This document shows positions 11,740 through 23,400 of a stretch of 64,000 bases of DNA, piece by piece. The notes under the pieces were generated by a model that had not been told where the DNA came from, did no database searches, and saw nothing but the letters and a program-made list of their open reading frames with translations. Source of the stretch: Nymphaea colorata (taxonomy: Eukaryota; Streptophyta; Magnoliopsida; Nymphaeales; Nymphaeaceae). Each line of letters starts with the position of its first letter. Position 1 is the first letter of the stretch. Position numbers and translations under genes: made by a program. The stretch is from the NCBI RefSeq assembly GCF_008831285.2, contig NC_045144.1:17685716-17749715 (forward strand), read 5' to 3'.

Positions 11740-14505
11740 AAACAAAGTGATGCAATTATCAACTTAAATCCACACATAACTGCAGTAGTTTTTGTCTTCT
11801 AGGTACTTGCTTAGTCTGCATAAGTTACACATCAACAATTTATAAAACCATGTTTTGGATCTTAGACATGCAGCTATCATGGTAGCTATACGAGTCATGT
11901 TAGTTTCACTTCTTTCTCCTTTCATGGCGATGTTGTATGATACCATTAAGCTGGTGGACTGATCTTACTAAGCGTTATTAGAAGCTATATTGAACTCTTG
12001 CTCGAGGAGATGCTAAAGTAAATGTTAATAGGTTAAACTACTAACCATGAAGATCCTTAAGGCTTAAATAAACTAAGAATATGTATTTGGATGTTATGAG
12101 TGCGAATTCACCCGATACGAGGTTTTCGATGTGCCTATGAGAATGACCATGCTGGTATGCTGATGGCTTACACTTTCCACTGTGTGAAGGTACCTGATGC
12201 TACTGCTTGCCGCTATCTTGTTCATGACTCCGGTTGCAAGCATGAGTTTCTTCGAGTGCTCTGTGATGGAAACCTGAACTCTGCTGATGATCTAGTCTGT
12301 TATGCCATGTCCAGTAGCTGCAGCTCCTAAGCTAGTGTTGACTATCTGCATCATGAAGAACATCTGGTGACTGGCAGATATTTATGTACCTTTTCAATTT
12401 AGGAAGGGGGAAGGCACAGCTTTCTTGGATCCAGCCGTCTGTTGCGGTCCTAACTCCTAATTAAGTCCATTCATCATGAGAACTAAGATTAGTACTTGGA
12501 TGGAGTTCTAGGTTCCAACAATCATCAGTTTACTCTACCTTCACATCACTACTCAGCCAACTACTCCATGTTGTAAATGTCTTTCTCTTGTTTATGTTTC
12601 TAACACAGTCATGTTTTTAAGGTATTGTGCCTGAGCTAATTAACTTGGGCCTGACACTCTCAAGGGTTGAACTTTATGTGCTAGAATAAATAACTGAAAA
12701 ATTAGCTTGTAGCTTTCATGTCAGTTTACGATTGTACCTTAATAAGAGATTGAAGGAAGCTTAGCTGCAAGTTTGCAGAGTAGGTAAATGCCACACGATC
12801 TCTCTTCACAGTGATGAACAGTATGGTTTGTCTGTCTTTAGACTTTTACCTGTAACCATACTTTGCTTGCATGTTATGATAGTTTTTCATTAGCAGGATT
12901 TGATTACATTGTATTGGTACTGGACATTACATGCATGACATGATATTATTGGCATAATATTATGAAAATATTTATTTCTTGGTGGGAGTTACGTCTCATT
13001 TCTCTATTATTGGACACTATTGAAAGGTGATTCAAATTTGTGTTGGATGTGTGATTTTATCATATTTCAGCAAGATGAATTAAGCAGAAAAAGGTGCTTA
13101 ATGGGGATAGTTTTTGACAAAGTGGGAAAACAGCCAGTCCATTTGCATACGTTTGTTGGAACCATTCTGCAATTTGATAATCTTTTTAGGAACCTTTCCT
13201 TATGGATTTTGACTCCTTGCATGATAATTCCACAGTACTGATACAGAACCTCAATGAGCAGGTTGGTTCCTATGCTATTCGAGATGTTGAAGAGTACAAA
13301 AATTTCTGCGAGAGGCCAAAGAGTCAGCGTCCTCAGGCTGAAGAAGTTATTGAGGTATGCTAGCAGATGCATCCCTTGTGGTTGCGTTTGAAGGTTTCCC
13401 TGATTTTGTTTGTTTTGATCATTTTTGTGGTTCTTGCATCCCCAATTTATTGTTGTAAAATTTGGAGAAAACACAAGGCTTTTAGCAGTGCACACTCTAT
13501 TTAAGGGAAGTACTTCAACGCCAGACATTTTTCTTTTTTATTTCTAGGACAAGCTGGGGTATAGAGCTCATTGTGCAGGCCTCTTCACTGGGGTGACCTG
13601 ATGAAGGTTACAAGTCTGGAACTAAAAAGTATGCGAAGAACATGAACCTAAAAATCTGGAGAGGATGTTGTCCTGTTAATTGTCTTTTAATTGGCCATGA
13701 ATCAGTTCAGAAGGTAGTCAATATGGTACATAAATAAGTAGAAACGCATTGTCTTCCCTCTGATGTGTGGTTTAAGCATGCACATTCAATTAATTGACTC
13801 ATTTTGGTTTATATGTGTTCATGCTGAATGCAATATCCCAGTTTCTTCATGTTAATGCTCTCTTATCCAGTCGGTTTCCCATGATCTTCACTTGCTTCAG
13901 CTGTATTATTGCTGTTCTACAATCTGATCTACTGAAATCTTTGTAGGATGTTGCAGAGCACTTAAATACTATATATCTTTCACGTTGTCAACGTGGTAAA
14001 CGCTGCTTATATGAAGGGTCTACTCCACCTGGTGGTTTTCCTAATTCATGGGTATGTTCATTTATTGATCCCTGTTAATAACCTCCATTAATCTTCGGTC
14101 AGACTAGCTTAGTGAGAACTGTTTATGTCTAATAGTTTGGTCTGCTCATGCATGGTTTTAATGAAATATCCAAAGCAGAATGGAGCTTCATACTGCACAT
14201 CTGAACTTGCTATCCTTAGAAATGGCGAGGTACATACTTGGGACAGAGGATATAATGATGATGGCACCCAGGTACGTTCATGTATTCTACGATTTCACCC
14301 ACCTCTCCACAGCCCAATACAACAATGACCTAACCCGTTGAACATTTGATGACTTGAACAGGTTTGGGGTGGAAAAGCTGGGCCGTATGAGTTTAAACCA
14401 ACACACAGTTCCTCTGTCAATGACATGTACTCTCCTTTAAATTTTGCCCCCGTTGTGTCCTTGGAAAAGAAGATAGATGATTCTTTTGCCATGCGAGGTT
14501 TATAA
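7589..14505 (+). CDS. CRL: CRUMPLED LEAF-type plastid envelope protein (CpcT/CpeT-like chromophore lyase family)
   Basis: Nine coding exons: 7589-7744, 7843-7892, 9090-9150, 9258-9293, 11354-11404, 13262-13354, 13947-14051, 14179-14271, 14362-14505; 262 residues against about 268 in Arabidopsis CRL. CRL is a chloroplast outer-envelope protein needed for plastid division and plastid protein homeostasis; its domain is related to cyanobacterial phycobilin lyases of the CpcT type. Visible hallmarks are an N-terminal hydrophobic segment (residues 13-28), YFNLRMLTCPAA, YFEQAFWRTPEKPFRQ, RFYMVKPC, SYAIRDVEEYKNFCERPK, RGKRCLYEGSTPPGGFPNSW and NGASYCTSELAILRNGEV. The ATG at 7589 was preferred because it starts the family-like N-terminus, and all exon phases close exactly. 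Intron 4 (9294-11353) starts with GC, not GT, and holds a hAT-like element. The leader is CT-rich (7511-7550). Assignment is very secure; the biochemical role in plants is less clear. Confidence 0.95.
9405..9545 (+). repeat. Intron-4 segment duplicated upstream at 6143-6277
   Basis: Partner of the fragment at 6143-6277, lying in CRL intron 4 about 110 bases after the GC splice donor. Which copy is ancestral cannot be told from two copies. Confidence 0.7.
9744..10380. mobile_element. hAT-like non-autonomous element in CRL intron 4
   Basis: The element body is 9752-10372 (621 bp), flanked by perfect 8-bp direct repeats aactcaat at 9744-9751 and 10373-10380, the duplication length of hAT transposons. 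The ends form imperfect inverted repeats: CTAAGTCACACGGACGC at the left against CTATGTCAGATAGGTGC read inward from the right. Subterminal regions are rich in CACCC/GGGTGCG words, partly palindromic, as in many plant hAT MITEs. There is no transposase. The interior includes a (TG)n(TA)n run at 10231-10266. Confidence 0.75.
10231..10266. repeat. (TG)n(TA)n microsatellite
   Basis: Compound dinucleotide run inside the hAT-like element. Confidence 0.85.
11709..11739. repeat. (AT)n(AC)n microsatellite in CRL intron 5
   Basis: About 22 bases of AT followed by a short AC run. Confidence 0.85.
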
Positions 14506-14646
14506 TTGTTATGATAGTAGCGCCCATGATGTAAATTTTGATATGCACTCTCTCTCATTCTCTCTCCCTCTCTCTCACACATGCACACATGTACATATAT
14601 TATAAGAATGTGCTCCTTAAAAGAAAAAGAAAAAAAAACCTTGAAT

Positions 14647-15140
14647 CAAATCTGAACTCTACCCCTTGCAACCCTAAAACCACCATGACCAGTTATCTTC
14701 ATTTCGATGGACCCAAAAAGAAAATTTAAAGCTGTTAGGCACGTCGATGAAGGCAGCATCAGCATCACGAGAATGAACGGTCAGAAAAAGTTGCTGTTAG
14801 TTGGTACTGAGGGTAGCCATCTTGCAGATGGAAATAATAATGGATATAACACATTTTCGAATGGAAGTCAGGCAGCCATGTGAGCTATTTCTGAAAAAGT
14901 GAGTTTCTTGGTGTAAAAGTTTGAAAGTTCAGGAGCTAAACATAAGGTTACACTAGTTAGGTGGCTGCATGTAGGGATGTAAACGTTTGGGTTTTTAGCT
15001 ATACTGAATTTCGGACTCATGTCGAACATCTCTATAGATTATTCGCCATCTGAACCGTTTCAGTTTTTACATAAACGTAAATTTTCCGCAAAAAAATTTC
15101 AAAGATGAACAAAAGAATATGTTGGTACAATTTCAACCAG
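14647..15140 (+). repeat. Duplicated segment, copy 1, downstream of CRL
   Basis: Collinear with 16413-16977. Shared blocks include cttcatttcga, atgaacggtcagaaaa, gagggtagccatcttgcaga, ggaagtcaggcagccat, gagctatttctgaaaaagtg and acaaaagaatatgttg. In the frame starting near 14680 a run reads VDEGSISITRMNGQKKLLLV followed by GTEGSHLADG, ending at TGA about 14880; this looks like the C-terminal coding part of some gene but I do not recognise the family. Compared with copy 2 it lacks about 90 bases after GSHLADG. It starts about 140 bases after the CRL stop codon, so CRL transcripts may run into it. Confidence 0.75.
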
Positions 15141-16412
15141 CTAAACAAAGCATCATAAATCATTGCTAAAAGCACTACAAACTGTCATTAAGTCTTATAT
15201 TGTTAGTGACAGATTTTTAAACATTTGGCATCAGCCAACAAATAACAAATTTGAATCCTTATATGTATATATTTGAGCACTAGATGCCGCAGATTTGAAA
15301 ATGAAAGTGGTGAGAGACTTGGTTGGTTGGAAGAAACAAAAGCTATTTTCTTTTCCCTTAATTTTTGAAAAGATTTAGAGTGATACATGGTTGACTTCTG
15401 ATCAAGAAATCCAATATTCTCACAAACTTGTACCCTTGGAGTATTGACGCAGCTAGTGAGGTAAAGACTTATACTCTTAGAAAAAATACTGTATCTTTTT
15501 TTTGCTTTTAACTAGTACTGATACTTCCGGTCAAATGAGTTTCTTTCTGAAAAGTGCTGATATGTTCTTATACACCATTCTTTTATTTGTCATTTTAAAG
15601 GCCATTCTTAGATGAATATGTATTGTAAAATGTTTTTAAATGTGGAAGAAGCAGTGTCAAAAGGCATCATTTTTTTGTGGTTTTGTCAATTTCAGCCTGT
15701 ATGGCTCCATAGACTCTATACACATTACACAAGTATGTTTTGTTTGCTACTTCCCCTACTTTTATATATTAAAATTTTAGTTCAGAACTCATGGTTTTCA
15801 CCATACGGGCATGGACCTGGCTAAGCTCGGCCATGGGAGCGCACATCTCAAGGAAACAGATGCTTTCCCCCCAAACCCGCAAAAAATTCAAATACAAAAA
15901 TTACATGTGATTTTTAAAAAATTTTCATTTAGTTTATATATTTTTGAAAAAATAATTTTTTGGTTCTTGTTAAAATTTTGAAACTATAGTTTAATTCCCT
16001 AATGCAAATTTTTTTATTTTCACCCCTGACCGCTAGTCTACCCAACTCCCGAAGCAGTCATTTTTCCCTGCTAGTAATTCCACTTTTTTTTTTTTTTGGT
16101 AGTGAAGTTCCATTAAGGCCTTCTCTGCTACAATCGAGTTTCAGATGTATTAAGTTAAAAACCATGGTTGTTGGACACACCCATGACTCAACTTTTGGGT
16201 CTTGCCAATTAAGTGGTCTGGTCCATTTGGTAGGTTTTTATCATACGGGAAAAAAAAAAAAAGAAAATCTAATGGCACAATTATTTAAAAAATATATATA
16301 TTTGAACTGTTACCTTTCCTTTTATTAAAAAGGAAAAAAATACACACAGGCGAAATAATGGAAGGATGGGAATTGGTTTTGAAACACAAAAAATTGACAA
16401 AATCCTTAGACC
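15141..16412. other. Spacer between the two duplicated segments
   Basis: AT-rich, with no gene, RNA or repeat structure recognised. Short open frames at 15203-15824 and 16002-16328 have no protein-like character. Confidence 0.5.
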
Positions 16413-16977
16413 ATATCTCAACCACTTGCAATCCTAAGAATCACCATAACCAGTCATCTTCATTTCGAGGGACCCCCGTTGGACTCGTAGACGAGTGGCG
16501 GCATCAGCAACACGAAAATGAACGGTCAGAAAAGGTTGCCGTTGGTTGGTTCTGAGGGTAGCCATCTTGCAGATGGAAAAAGCATACTGCACTACTTCCT
16601 CTGCAATTTTGGTCTAGAACTGATCCTCACTAGAGAACAAGTGCAACTTTACAATGAAAATAATAGATATGTCACACTCTCGAGAGGAAGTCAGGCAGCC
16701 ATCTGAGCTATTTCTGAAAAAGTGAGGCTTTTGGCTTAAATGTTTGAAAGTTCAGAAGCTAAACATAAAGTTACCGTAGTTACCTGGCTGCTTGTAGGGA
16801 TGTAAACATGTAGAATATGGTTCTGAGAATTTGGCTTTTTAGCTACACTGAATTTTAGTCTCATGTCTAATACATCAGATTATTCTCGATCTGAACCGTT
16901 TCATCCTTACACAAGTCAACTTTCCTCGGAGATTTTCAAAGATAAACAAAAGAATATGTTGTGACAATTTCAACCAG
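16413..16977 (+). pseudogene. Duplicated segment, copy 2, with a remnant reading frame of unknown family
   Basis: Second copy of the segment at 14647-15140. An open frame at 16518-16706 reads MNGQKRLPLVGSEGSHLADG, then continues with HYFLCNFGLELILTREQVQL and ends in GSQAAI before TGA. The frame is broken just upstream: the equivalent of the VDEGSIS stretch is frameshifted and an in-frame TAG appears near 16480. Protein-like composition and conservation of the frame between copies suggest decayed coding DNA. It ends just beyond the RBD1 stop codon on the opposite strand, so it may overlap the RBD1 3' UTR. Confidence 0.35.
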
Positions 16978-17033
16978 TTATAGGAACATAAAAATGGAAG
17001 ATACATAAGGGACTCATACATTGTCCACCATCA

Positions 17034-18455
17034 CTAATAGGCATTGTTCAGATAAAAGTAGAGACCAGCCAGAGCTGCAACTCCTACTACAATTGCAATC
17101 GGCAGTGCATTCCTGCAGTGTGAGATGCCTAAGAAATTAGTGATTGCTAGAAGCTTCAAGCCTATCTTGTAAACAATTGAATTCCAAGAGTTCAAGAACA
17201 AGTAGAAAGTCCTCCCCAGTACCAAAGTGCAATGTTCAGAATTCATAGACAAGAAAGCAAGCATACCCAATTGTTTCATCTCTCTTCATCTGTGCCTTTC
17301 GAGCTTTACGAACATCAGTGTCGTTGGCATCCTTTTTTACTGCAGGCTGGTAAGACTTAAACCTTCTCTTTGGTGCACCACAAACTGAAACACAAAGTAA
17401 GAATTCAAGATATTGTTGATGGTGATGCCATGAACGAATGGATGCCTCAATTACGTATCAACTGGTTTGTTTGACTGTGAACTCTTCTGTAACCAAACAT
17501 TGAAATCTAAACTATTTAAAAAGGAATTGATGGTCCGTTTGGATGAACCTGCTTAGCCAGACAAATAGATTAGGCTGGGACTTGGCACTGAGAATCACGA
17601 ATGACAACTGAATCTTTTTTTCCTTTTTTTGCATAATAGAGCAACCACTCTTGAAGACCACCGGTTTAACCTGCCAGGATTAAGCTCGTGGTCAGGCTGT
17701 CTTCTGGCCAGGGTCTTCTTCAGTTGTGCTCATCCATTCAGTTAAAATTCACCCTTCTCTAGACAAGTACATGCACCCACAGAGAAAATTTCTGTTGTAA
17801 TATTTGCCTTGAATCCAGATCTGGAGTTCTCTTAAAGAAACTACCGCACAATTAGGGGCTAGGTTGGACGCATCCACTTTAGTAGATGAAGGGGATTAAC
17901 TGATATTGTATTGTGGAGTACAACTGAAGTGCAGACTCTCTCCAAGTTTTCAGGAGGCTGTTCCAAAACGGCCCTGATTGCGTTATCCGAAAGGAAAATC
18001 TAGTGCCCATTGACTTCAGATGCATATTGAGGAGAATTTGCAACATTACCTGGGCAGAAGTAGTTATCAGGAAGTTTCTCAAATGGTGTCCTGTCATTGT
18101 AAATGTACCTGCAACCACGAGCCAAATGAGTTCCAAGTCTCCCAACTCATGCGAAAAAAGGTAAAGGGATCGTATTCTTTACAATTGGAGATAAAGAGGT
18201 GGGATGAGGATTGTACCCACAATCTCTGCAGATGTATGCTTGTTTGGATGCTACCCTCATAGTGAATCTTGGTGGTGAGGATGCCAGCTGTGGGGATGCA
18301 GTAGCAACAAAGAGTTGAAGCGATGTGGCTCCATTGAAGAAGGCAGACTTGAGAGCGAATCGGTCATGGTGGAGCCTGAGGCCGGGCTGGGTAAGGCCCA
18401 ATAGTCTAACAGCTGAGGAAGAATGGCAGGGAGTCACAGTAGTCTGCACAGCCAT
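17034..18455 (-). CDS. RBD1: Chloroplast rubredoxin, membrane-anchored (RBD1-type)
   Basis: Four coding exons, in gene order: 18455-18217, 18108-18050, 17384-17267, 17112-17034; 164 residues, all GT-AG. The protein has a Ser/Ala/Arg-rich plastid transit region (about 1-70), then a rubredoxin fold with the iron ligands in YICRDCGYIY and YFCPVCGAPKRRF (Cys 76, 79, 98, 101), and a C-terminal membrane segment (about 142-160, LPIAIVVGVAALAGLYFYL). This layout is that of the thylakoid rubredoxin conserved in oxygenic phototrophs, which is needed for photosystem II assembly. The start ATG (complement of 18453-18455) follows a CT-rich leader; the open frame upstream is leader sequence. It is shorter than the Arabidopsis protein, mainly in the transit region. 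It diverges from CCB1 across a 339-bp shared upstream region. Confidence 0.92.
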
Positions 18456-18794
18456 CTCTCTCTCGCTCGCTCTCTCTCTCTCTCTCCCCTCTAGCGTTGA
18501 TCGTGTGGCCAATTCGCTTGGTCCCTGAAGATAGGAAGGGACATATGATAAAGGGAGGAAGCGCTCAGCGTGGCAAGCAAACGCCCCACACAAGCCTCTA
18601 CTTAAACCCCACTTGCTCTAAAGCCTATAAACCTCTTCTTATCCTCTCTCTCTCTCTCTCTCCCCCAAACCCCCAAATTGAAAGGCACCCATCTTCAGAA
18701 AATTTACGCCCTTGTCCACTGATATATCTCACGAATCACGATAACGCCAACAGCCACCATGGATTAGCGGCCTCGCTCTCTCTGGCTCTCTCCC
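18456..18794. promoter_or_regulatory. Shared divergent promoter region of RBD1 and CCB1
   Basis: The two start codons face away from each other with 339 bases between them. On the plus strand a TATA box (TATAAA, 18626-18631) lies 163 bases before the CCB1 ATG and just upstream of a CT tract (18643-18662). On the RBD1 side a second CT tract (18457-18485) forms the leader and no TATA box is obvious. The central part around agcgctcagcgtggcaagc is GC-rich and could hold shared sites. Confidence 0.6.
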
Positions 18795-19440
18795 ATGGCT
18801 CTTCTTTCTCCCTCTTCTCCCCTACTTTCCTCGCAATTCACCGCAAACGCCAGAAGAAGTGCTGGTTTCTGTGCTCTTCCACTCTTATTCCGACGCCCAT
18901 TACATGGTATCAGTACCCCTTCATCTACCAGTAAGTACAGAGGGCTCTCCGTTTGTCTCGCTCTAGACCCTGCTTCTACGCATCTTTCTGCAATTCCCTG
19001 CTTCTCTCTAGCTGAAAATGGGGGATACTCCTTGGCTAGCTACTACACCTCTTTAGGCCTTTTCATTATCTCAGTTCCCGGTGTTTGGTCGCTCATCAAA
19101 CGCTCTGTCAAGTCTAAGGTTGGGATTCTCATTTTTTTCCTTGTCAATTTTTCTTTGTTTTGTGTTCTTTTTTTATTGTTTTCCTTTGGTTGAATGATTT
19201 TAGATGGTGGTTTTTGCCAGATTGTGCAGAAAACGTTTGTAAGAGATGGTACCCAGGAGAAGAGCACGGCGCCGAATCAGGTCGCCGGAGAAATACTCTC
19301 GTTCTTCACTCGCAACAACTTCACTGTCTCAGATAGAGGAGAGATAGTAACGTAACTGAATAATTTTCCTTTCTTCTTCTCCTTGCATGCCATGGTGCTT
19401 TTGCTTTTGCTTTGGAGTTTAGATTTTCTTTATAATGATT

Positions 19441-19473
<33 letters not shown>

Positions 19474-19995
19474 CGGATAAGCTCGTTATACAACTGAAGG
19501 TTTGAAGGAATGATGGTCCCGAGCAGAGGGCAGGCTGCATTGCTCACTTTCTGTACGTGCATAAGTTTGGCCAGTGTTGCTCTCGTGCTGACCATCACCG
19601 TCCCTGACGTGGGCAACGGATGGTTCTGGCTTACTGCATTGAGCCCATTGGCGTAAGTTCACTTAAAAAAACTCTGAACACCATATGACTTTCTCTTTGG
19701 TGGGGTTGATTGAGCAATTCATGAAATTAGATTGATTTCTTGGTGAAGCAGTCCGTGCATTTGAGCTTTGAATCCAAAGAAGATGACCTTTTGTTCCTGG
19801 TGATGCAGAGGGGTGTACTATTGGACACGAGCGTCTCGAAAGGAGGAGATCAAGGTGAAGATGATCCTAGCAGATGATGGGAAGCTGTCGGAGATAATCG
19901 TTCAAGGAGATGATGAACAGATTGAGAGGATGAGGAAGGAGCTCAATTTTATGGAGAAAGGAATGGTGTACGTAAAGGGTCTCTTTGAACGATGA
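18795..19995 (+). CDS. CCB1: Cofactor assembly of complex C subunit B, CCB1 (cytochrome b6 heme attachment)
   Basis: Four coding exons: 18795-19118, 19221-19351, 19500-19652, 19809-19995; 264 residues, all GT-AG. CCB1 is a thylakoid membrane factor of the CCB (system IV) pathway that attaches heme c-i to cytochrome b6 of the b6f complex. After a transit peptide (about 1-70) the conserved part begins with ENGGYSLASYYTSLGLF, with a first membrane segment at about 83-101. Next come KRSVKSKIVQKTFV, QVAGEILSFFTRNNF, TFEGMMVPSRGQAALLTF, two more hydrophobic segments (about 163-184 and 191-207), YYWTRASRKEEIKVKM and the C-terminal KGMVYVKGLFER. The match to the known family is nearly continuous. Intron 2 contains a CT microsatellite close to its 3' end. 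Confidence 0.94.
19448..19474. repeat. (CT)n microsatellite in CCB1 intron 2
   Basis: Pure CT run about 25 bases upstream of the exon 3 acceptor; it may serve as an extended polypyrimidine tract. Confidence 0.85.
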
Positions 19996-20493
19996 CCAAT
20001 TTGTAGAGTTTTTATTCCCTTGGTTCTTCTTCTATTTGAAGGCGCCACAGGGCCTTCCTTTTTTGGAAGAAATGTCTATAGTCATTATGGCTCTCTCTCT
20101 CTCTCTCTCGTATTCCTTTGACGACCATGACGGACCAAATATGTACTTCATGTTGATGCGTGCTTCAGCCTCAAACAGTCACCTGATACCTATGTCTATT
20201 GTCACTCTAGTCCATCAATGCAAACCGAGAACGGGCCTCCCTTCATTGGCTGCTTTATATATCTTCGAGAATTACAACATTATCATTGTAACATTTTAGA
20301 ATGACCACACCATCCAAATAAATAACAGTACAAAACGAATAAAATGAATATACAACACCTTGAAACATGTTGGTATTGACAAATTCGAAAGAGAATATTT
20401 CGGCTATTAATGTGGCGACTGTTCGAGCTCATTTTACATAGAAATAAGGTTTGCCTTGTGCTCTTTGGTGCATCATGAGCTAAGAGAAGTTGG
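19996..20493. other. Convergent 3' region between CCB1 and FKBP18
   Basis: Presumed 3' UTRs of both genes, whose stop codons lie 498 bases apart on opposite strands. A short CT run occurs at about 20092-20108. No further gene seen. Confidence 0.5.
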
Positions 20494-23400
20494 TTAGCTT
20501 GGTACTATTTTGATGAGCTCTATGTCGAACAACAAAGTCTTGTCAATGAGGCCTTGATTCCTAAGCACAAAGTCCAGCGCTCGTTGTCCCTGCAAGGCAA
20601 AGGTTTTTTATATGAGAGATTCAAACAGATTGGCTAACCATACCACTCTACATTCTCAAAACAGATGTCATTTAGAATTTCTCTTCAGAAAATCATTCCA
20701 TTTTACAATAGTATTTCAAAAAATATCCCTAAGCATACACCAGAAATTAATGATCAGGATGATATTAAAATGTGCTATCTCGTCGTTTGATTAGGAACTG
20801 AAAATTAGTGAATTTCTTATAGTAGATTTCATGAAATTCAACATCACAATGAAATTTGTGAACGTGGCCAACAAAAAAATGCTACCTACTGATAATCAAC
20901 ATATAGCATGGTCCTTTCAACGATTTTGCACAAGGATCAGATAAAGCTAAGTTATTTTTTCACTTACAGAGAAAGTCGTCGGCCTTGGGCCTTTCTTATT
21001 AAAATCATTGTCTGGATATCCCAGGTTTGGTGGGACTACAATCCTGTCGCAGAACAAGTCAGAAGAACAACAAGTAATGTAGTCAAATGACCAATGGAAA
21101 AGAAAGAAAGGTTAATTGCAGAAAATTCAGCAGTTAGTGATGCTCTACGTGCTATTCAGACTACTCTGATAACCACCAAAAGAGGGCTGGCGATTCGTGT
21201 TTATAGATGCATCTGATGCTGGAGGAAAATAAATTAACATTCGGATATTCATTATATTGCTGGATAAGTTCGCCAGCACTTTCCATGAAATGTAGTGAAA
21301 ATCTTGAAAAGGTGCTCATGGTCTATGTAACATTTAGCAGAGCAACGAGCCCAGAAACCAGACGTAGACATGCCCAAAAGTCTGCCAACAAAAACTAACC
21401 AATCTACTTCAGATAAACAAAGATGGAGCTAGCATTTTTTCCGGAGACAAGTTAATCCTGTAATTTACACAGTAAAATGGCTACCTTCGCACACCGCCTG
21501 GTGACATACCCACAATAGCCTCCTCAAAAGCTGGTATTACCTGAAACTCGAAATCATGGTAACACTAAGCATAGAGTATTCTTGTCAAAATTGGAAATGA
21601 AGGACCCTTGACTAAGATAGAGATCTACAACCCATTGAAACCCAGCTATGTTATTTGATGATGTGAGGCCTCAAAAAGATTGATAATGTAAAGAAACCGT
21701 CAAGCTTTGGTCTGCAGGTTATCTTTGCCTCCCAAACTGAGTTATCTGACTCCCAAACCGAGTTATCTGACAGCTCATATTAATTTATTAAATGTTACGT
21801 GCATGAATATTCATGTCTATTCCTATTGAATGGATGCATGTAACTAACAAGATCGCTTTTAATCATAAATATTTATTGCAGGCTACATGTTGCCAGTGTG
21901 TGCATGCAAATCAAGAACAGGGGAGACCTTCACTGTGTTTAAAACATAGTAATAAGATAGAAAGCAAGAGAGGGACGTAAGTCCATTGTTTGGATAACAC
22001 TATAGCTCTAGCTAATGCAGTAGATAGGAAAATCTGCAACACTCAAATTTAGATATGTCACACTGATGAAAATTTAGGATGTATCTGGGACCTCCATCCA
22101 GAATCACAATGTCTAAGGGCCAACCAACCAAAGCCAGACCCACAAACCTGCTGAGATCCAACCGTAAATTTGAAAAAATCTTTGTCGTCGCCCTGCAGAA
22201 TTATGAAACAACTACAGTGAACTTCCAAACGTCAACACAAACTTCTAATATAAAACCAAAGACAAAAGATGCTACTGAAAGAAAAGATGAGTTGGTTCAG
22301 ACTGCTGTTAAATGCAGTCAATTGGCGAATGAGTACCACCAAGCTGCCATTAGAACATGAACAATCATATATGCCAACTTAGACATGGTTTAGGAGAGAA
22401 AAGGTATTTGGTCTGACTTGGATCCTCGCTCGGCTACTTAACCCAGACCCAATTATCACGTGTATGGGTGGACTAGGTCAACCCTGACGTGGAGAGGATC
22501 CAATCTGGAACAGATATCATATCGCATAATGCATACCGCTTGCTAAGAAATAAAATTACCGTCGAGGGCATATACAACTTGAAATGAAGTAAGCGTCACA
22601 CAGATATTCAGAGCCATAAAACAACACTTTGATCGACATCAAGTTTACCTCAAAGGAACCACCCTTTGTTTTATTACGAGCTTCAAAAATACGCCCATAG
22701 TACCCTATTGTATAGCCATCCCAGTCTACCTGTAAATGTTAAAGATTTATAAGATGCCAATGGTTGTTTCTAATGAACGATACAGGTAAAGAATCTGTTT
22801 ACAGTTCAACTGCTTAGAAAAGGTGAAGGGACAACAATCGACTATGTCATCGACATTGCACAGCAGAACAATTTCCAACTTGCAGAAGTACACTTTAAGA
22901 AAACACTGCATGATTAGGCCCTAACTAGCAATAGTGGGACTCAATATCAATAGTGAAAAAAATAATCCTCATAGATGTTATGCCATTTTTAGTAATTGAG
23001 ATATTAAAATATGACAAGGGATTTTATAACCTTGTTGCCCATTAGAGGATCTGCCAACATAGTACAGCATATAATATATATATATAACGCCGATTATACA
23101 AGTATAAAGGTCAAGCGACTCAACTGATGAATATGGTCCTTACCACAACTGTCTCGCCTACGTTCGGTGTAGGCCCACTCCCTAGTCGTAAGTCCTGCAG
23201 ACCTTTTAAATTTATATCACAATCAATATGCTAGTAAAAAGGATGGTAGTGGAACTATAAGACAGGAACCAATTCTCAAGGTACTAATAACGAATATATA
23301 TTCAAACATATTAATAGGTGACCTTGTACTGAAGGCCCGAGCTTGTTTCCGTGTAATCTGGGTACCGCATTTTCGTTTTCCCATAATCCTTCCCTCGAAG

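Noticed and set aside
12100-12330. Cysteine-containing open frame of 76 codons in CRL intron 5
   Set aside because: It has no ATG at its start, no recognised family and no splice signals linking it to CRL. It could be a decayed fragment but cannot be supported.
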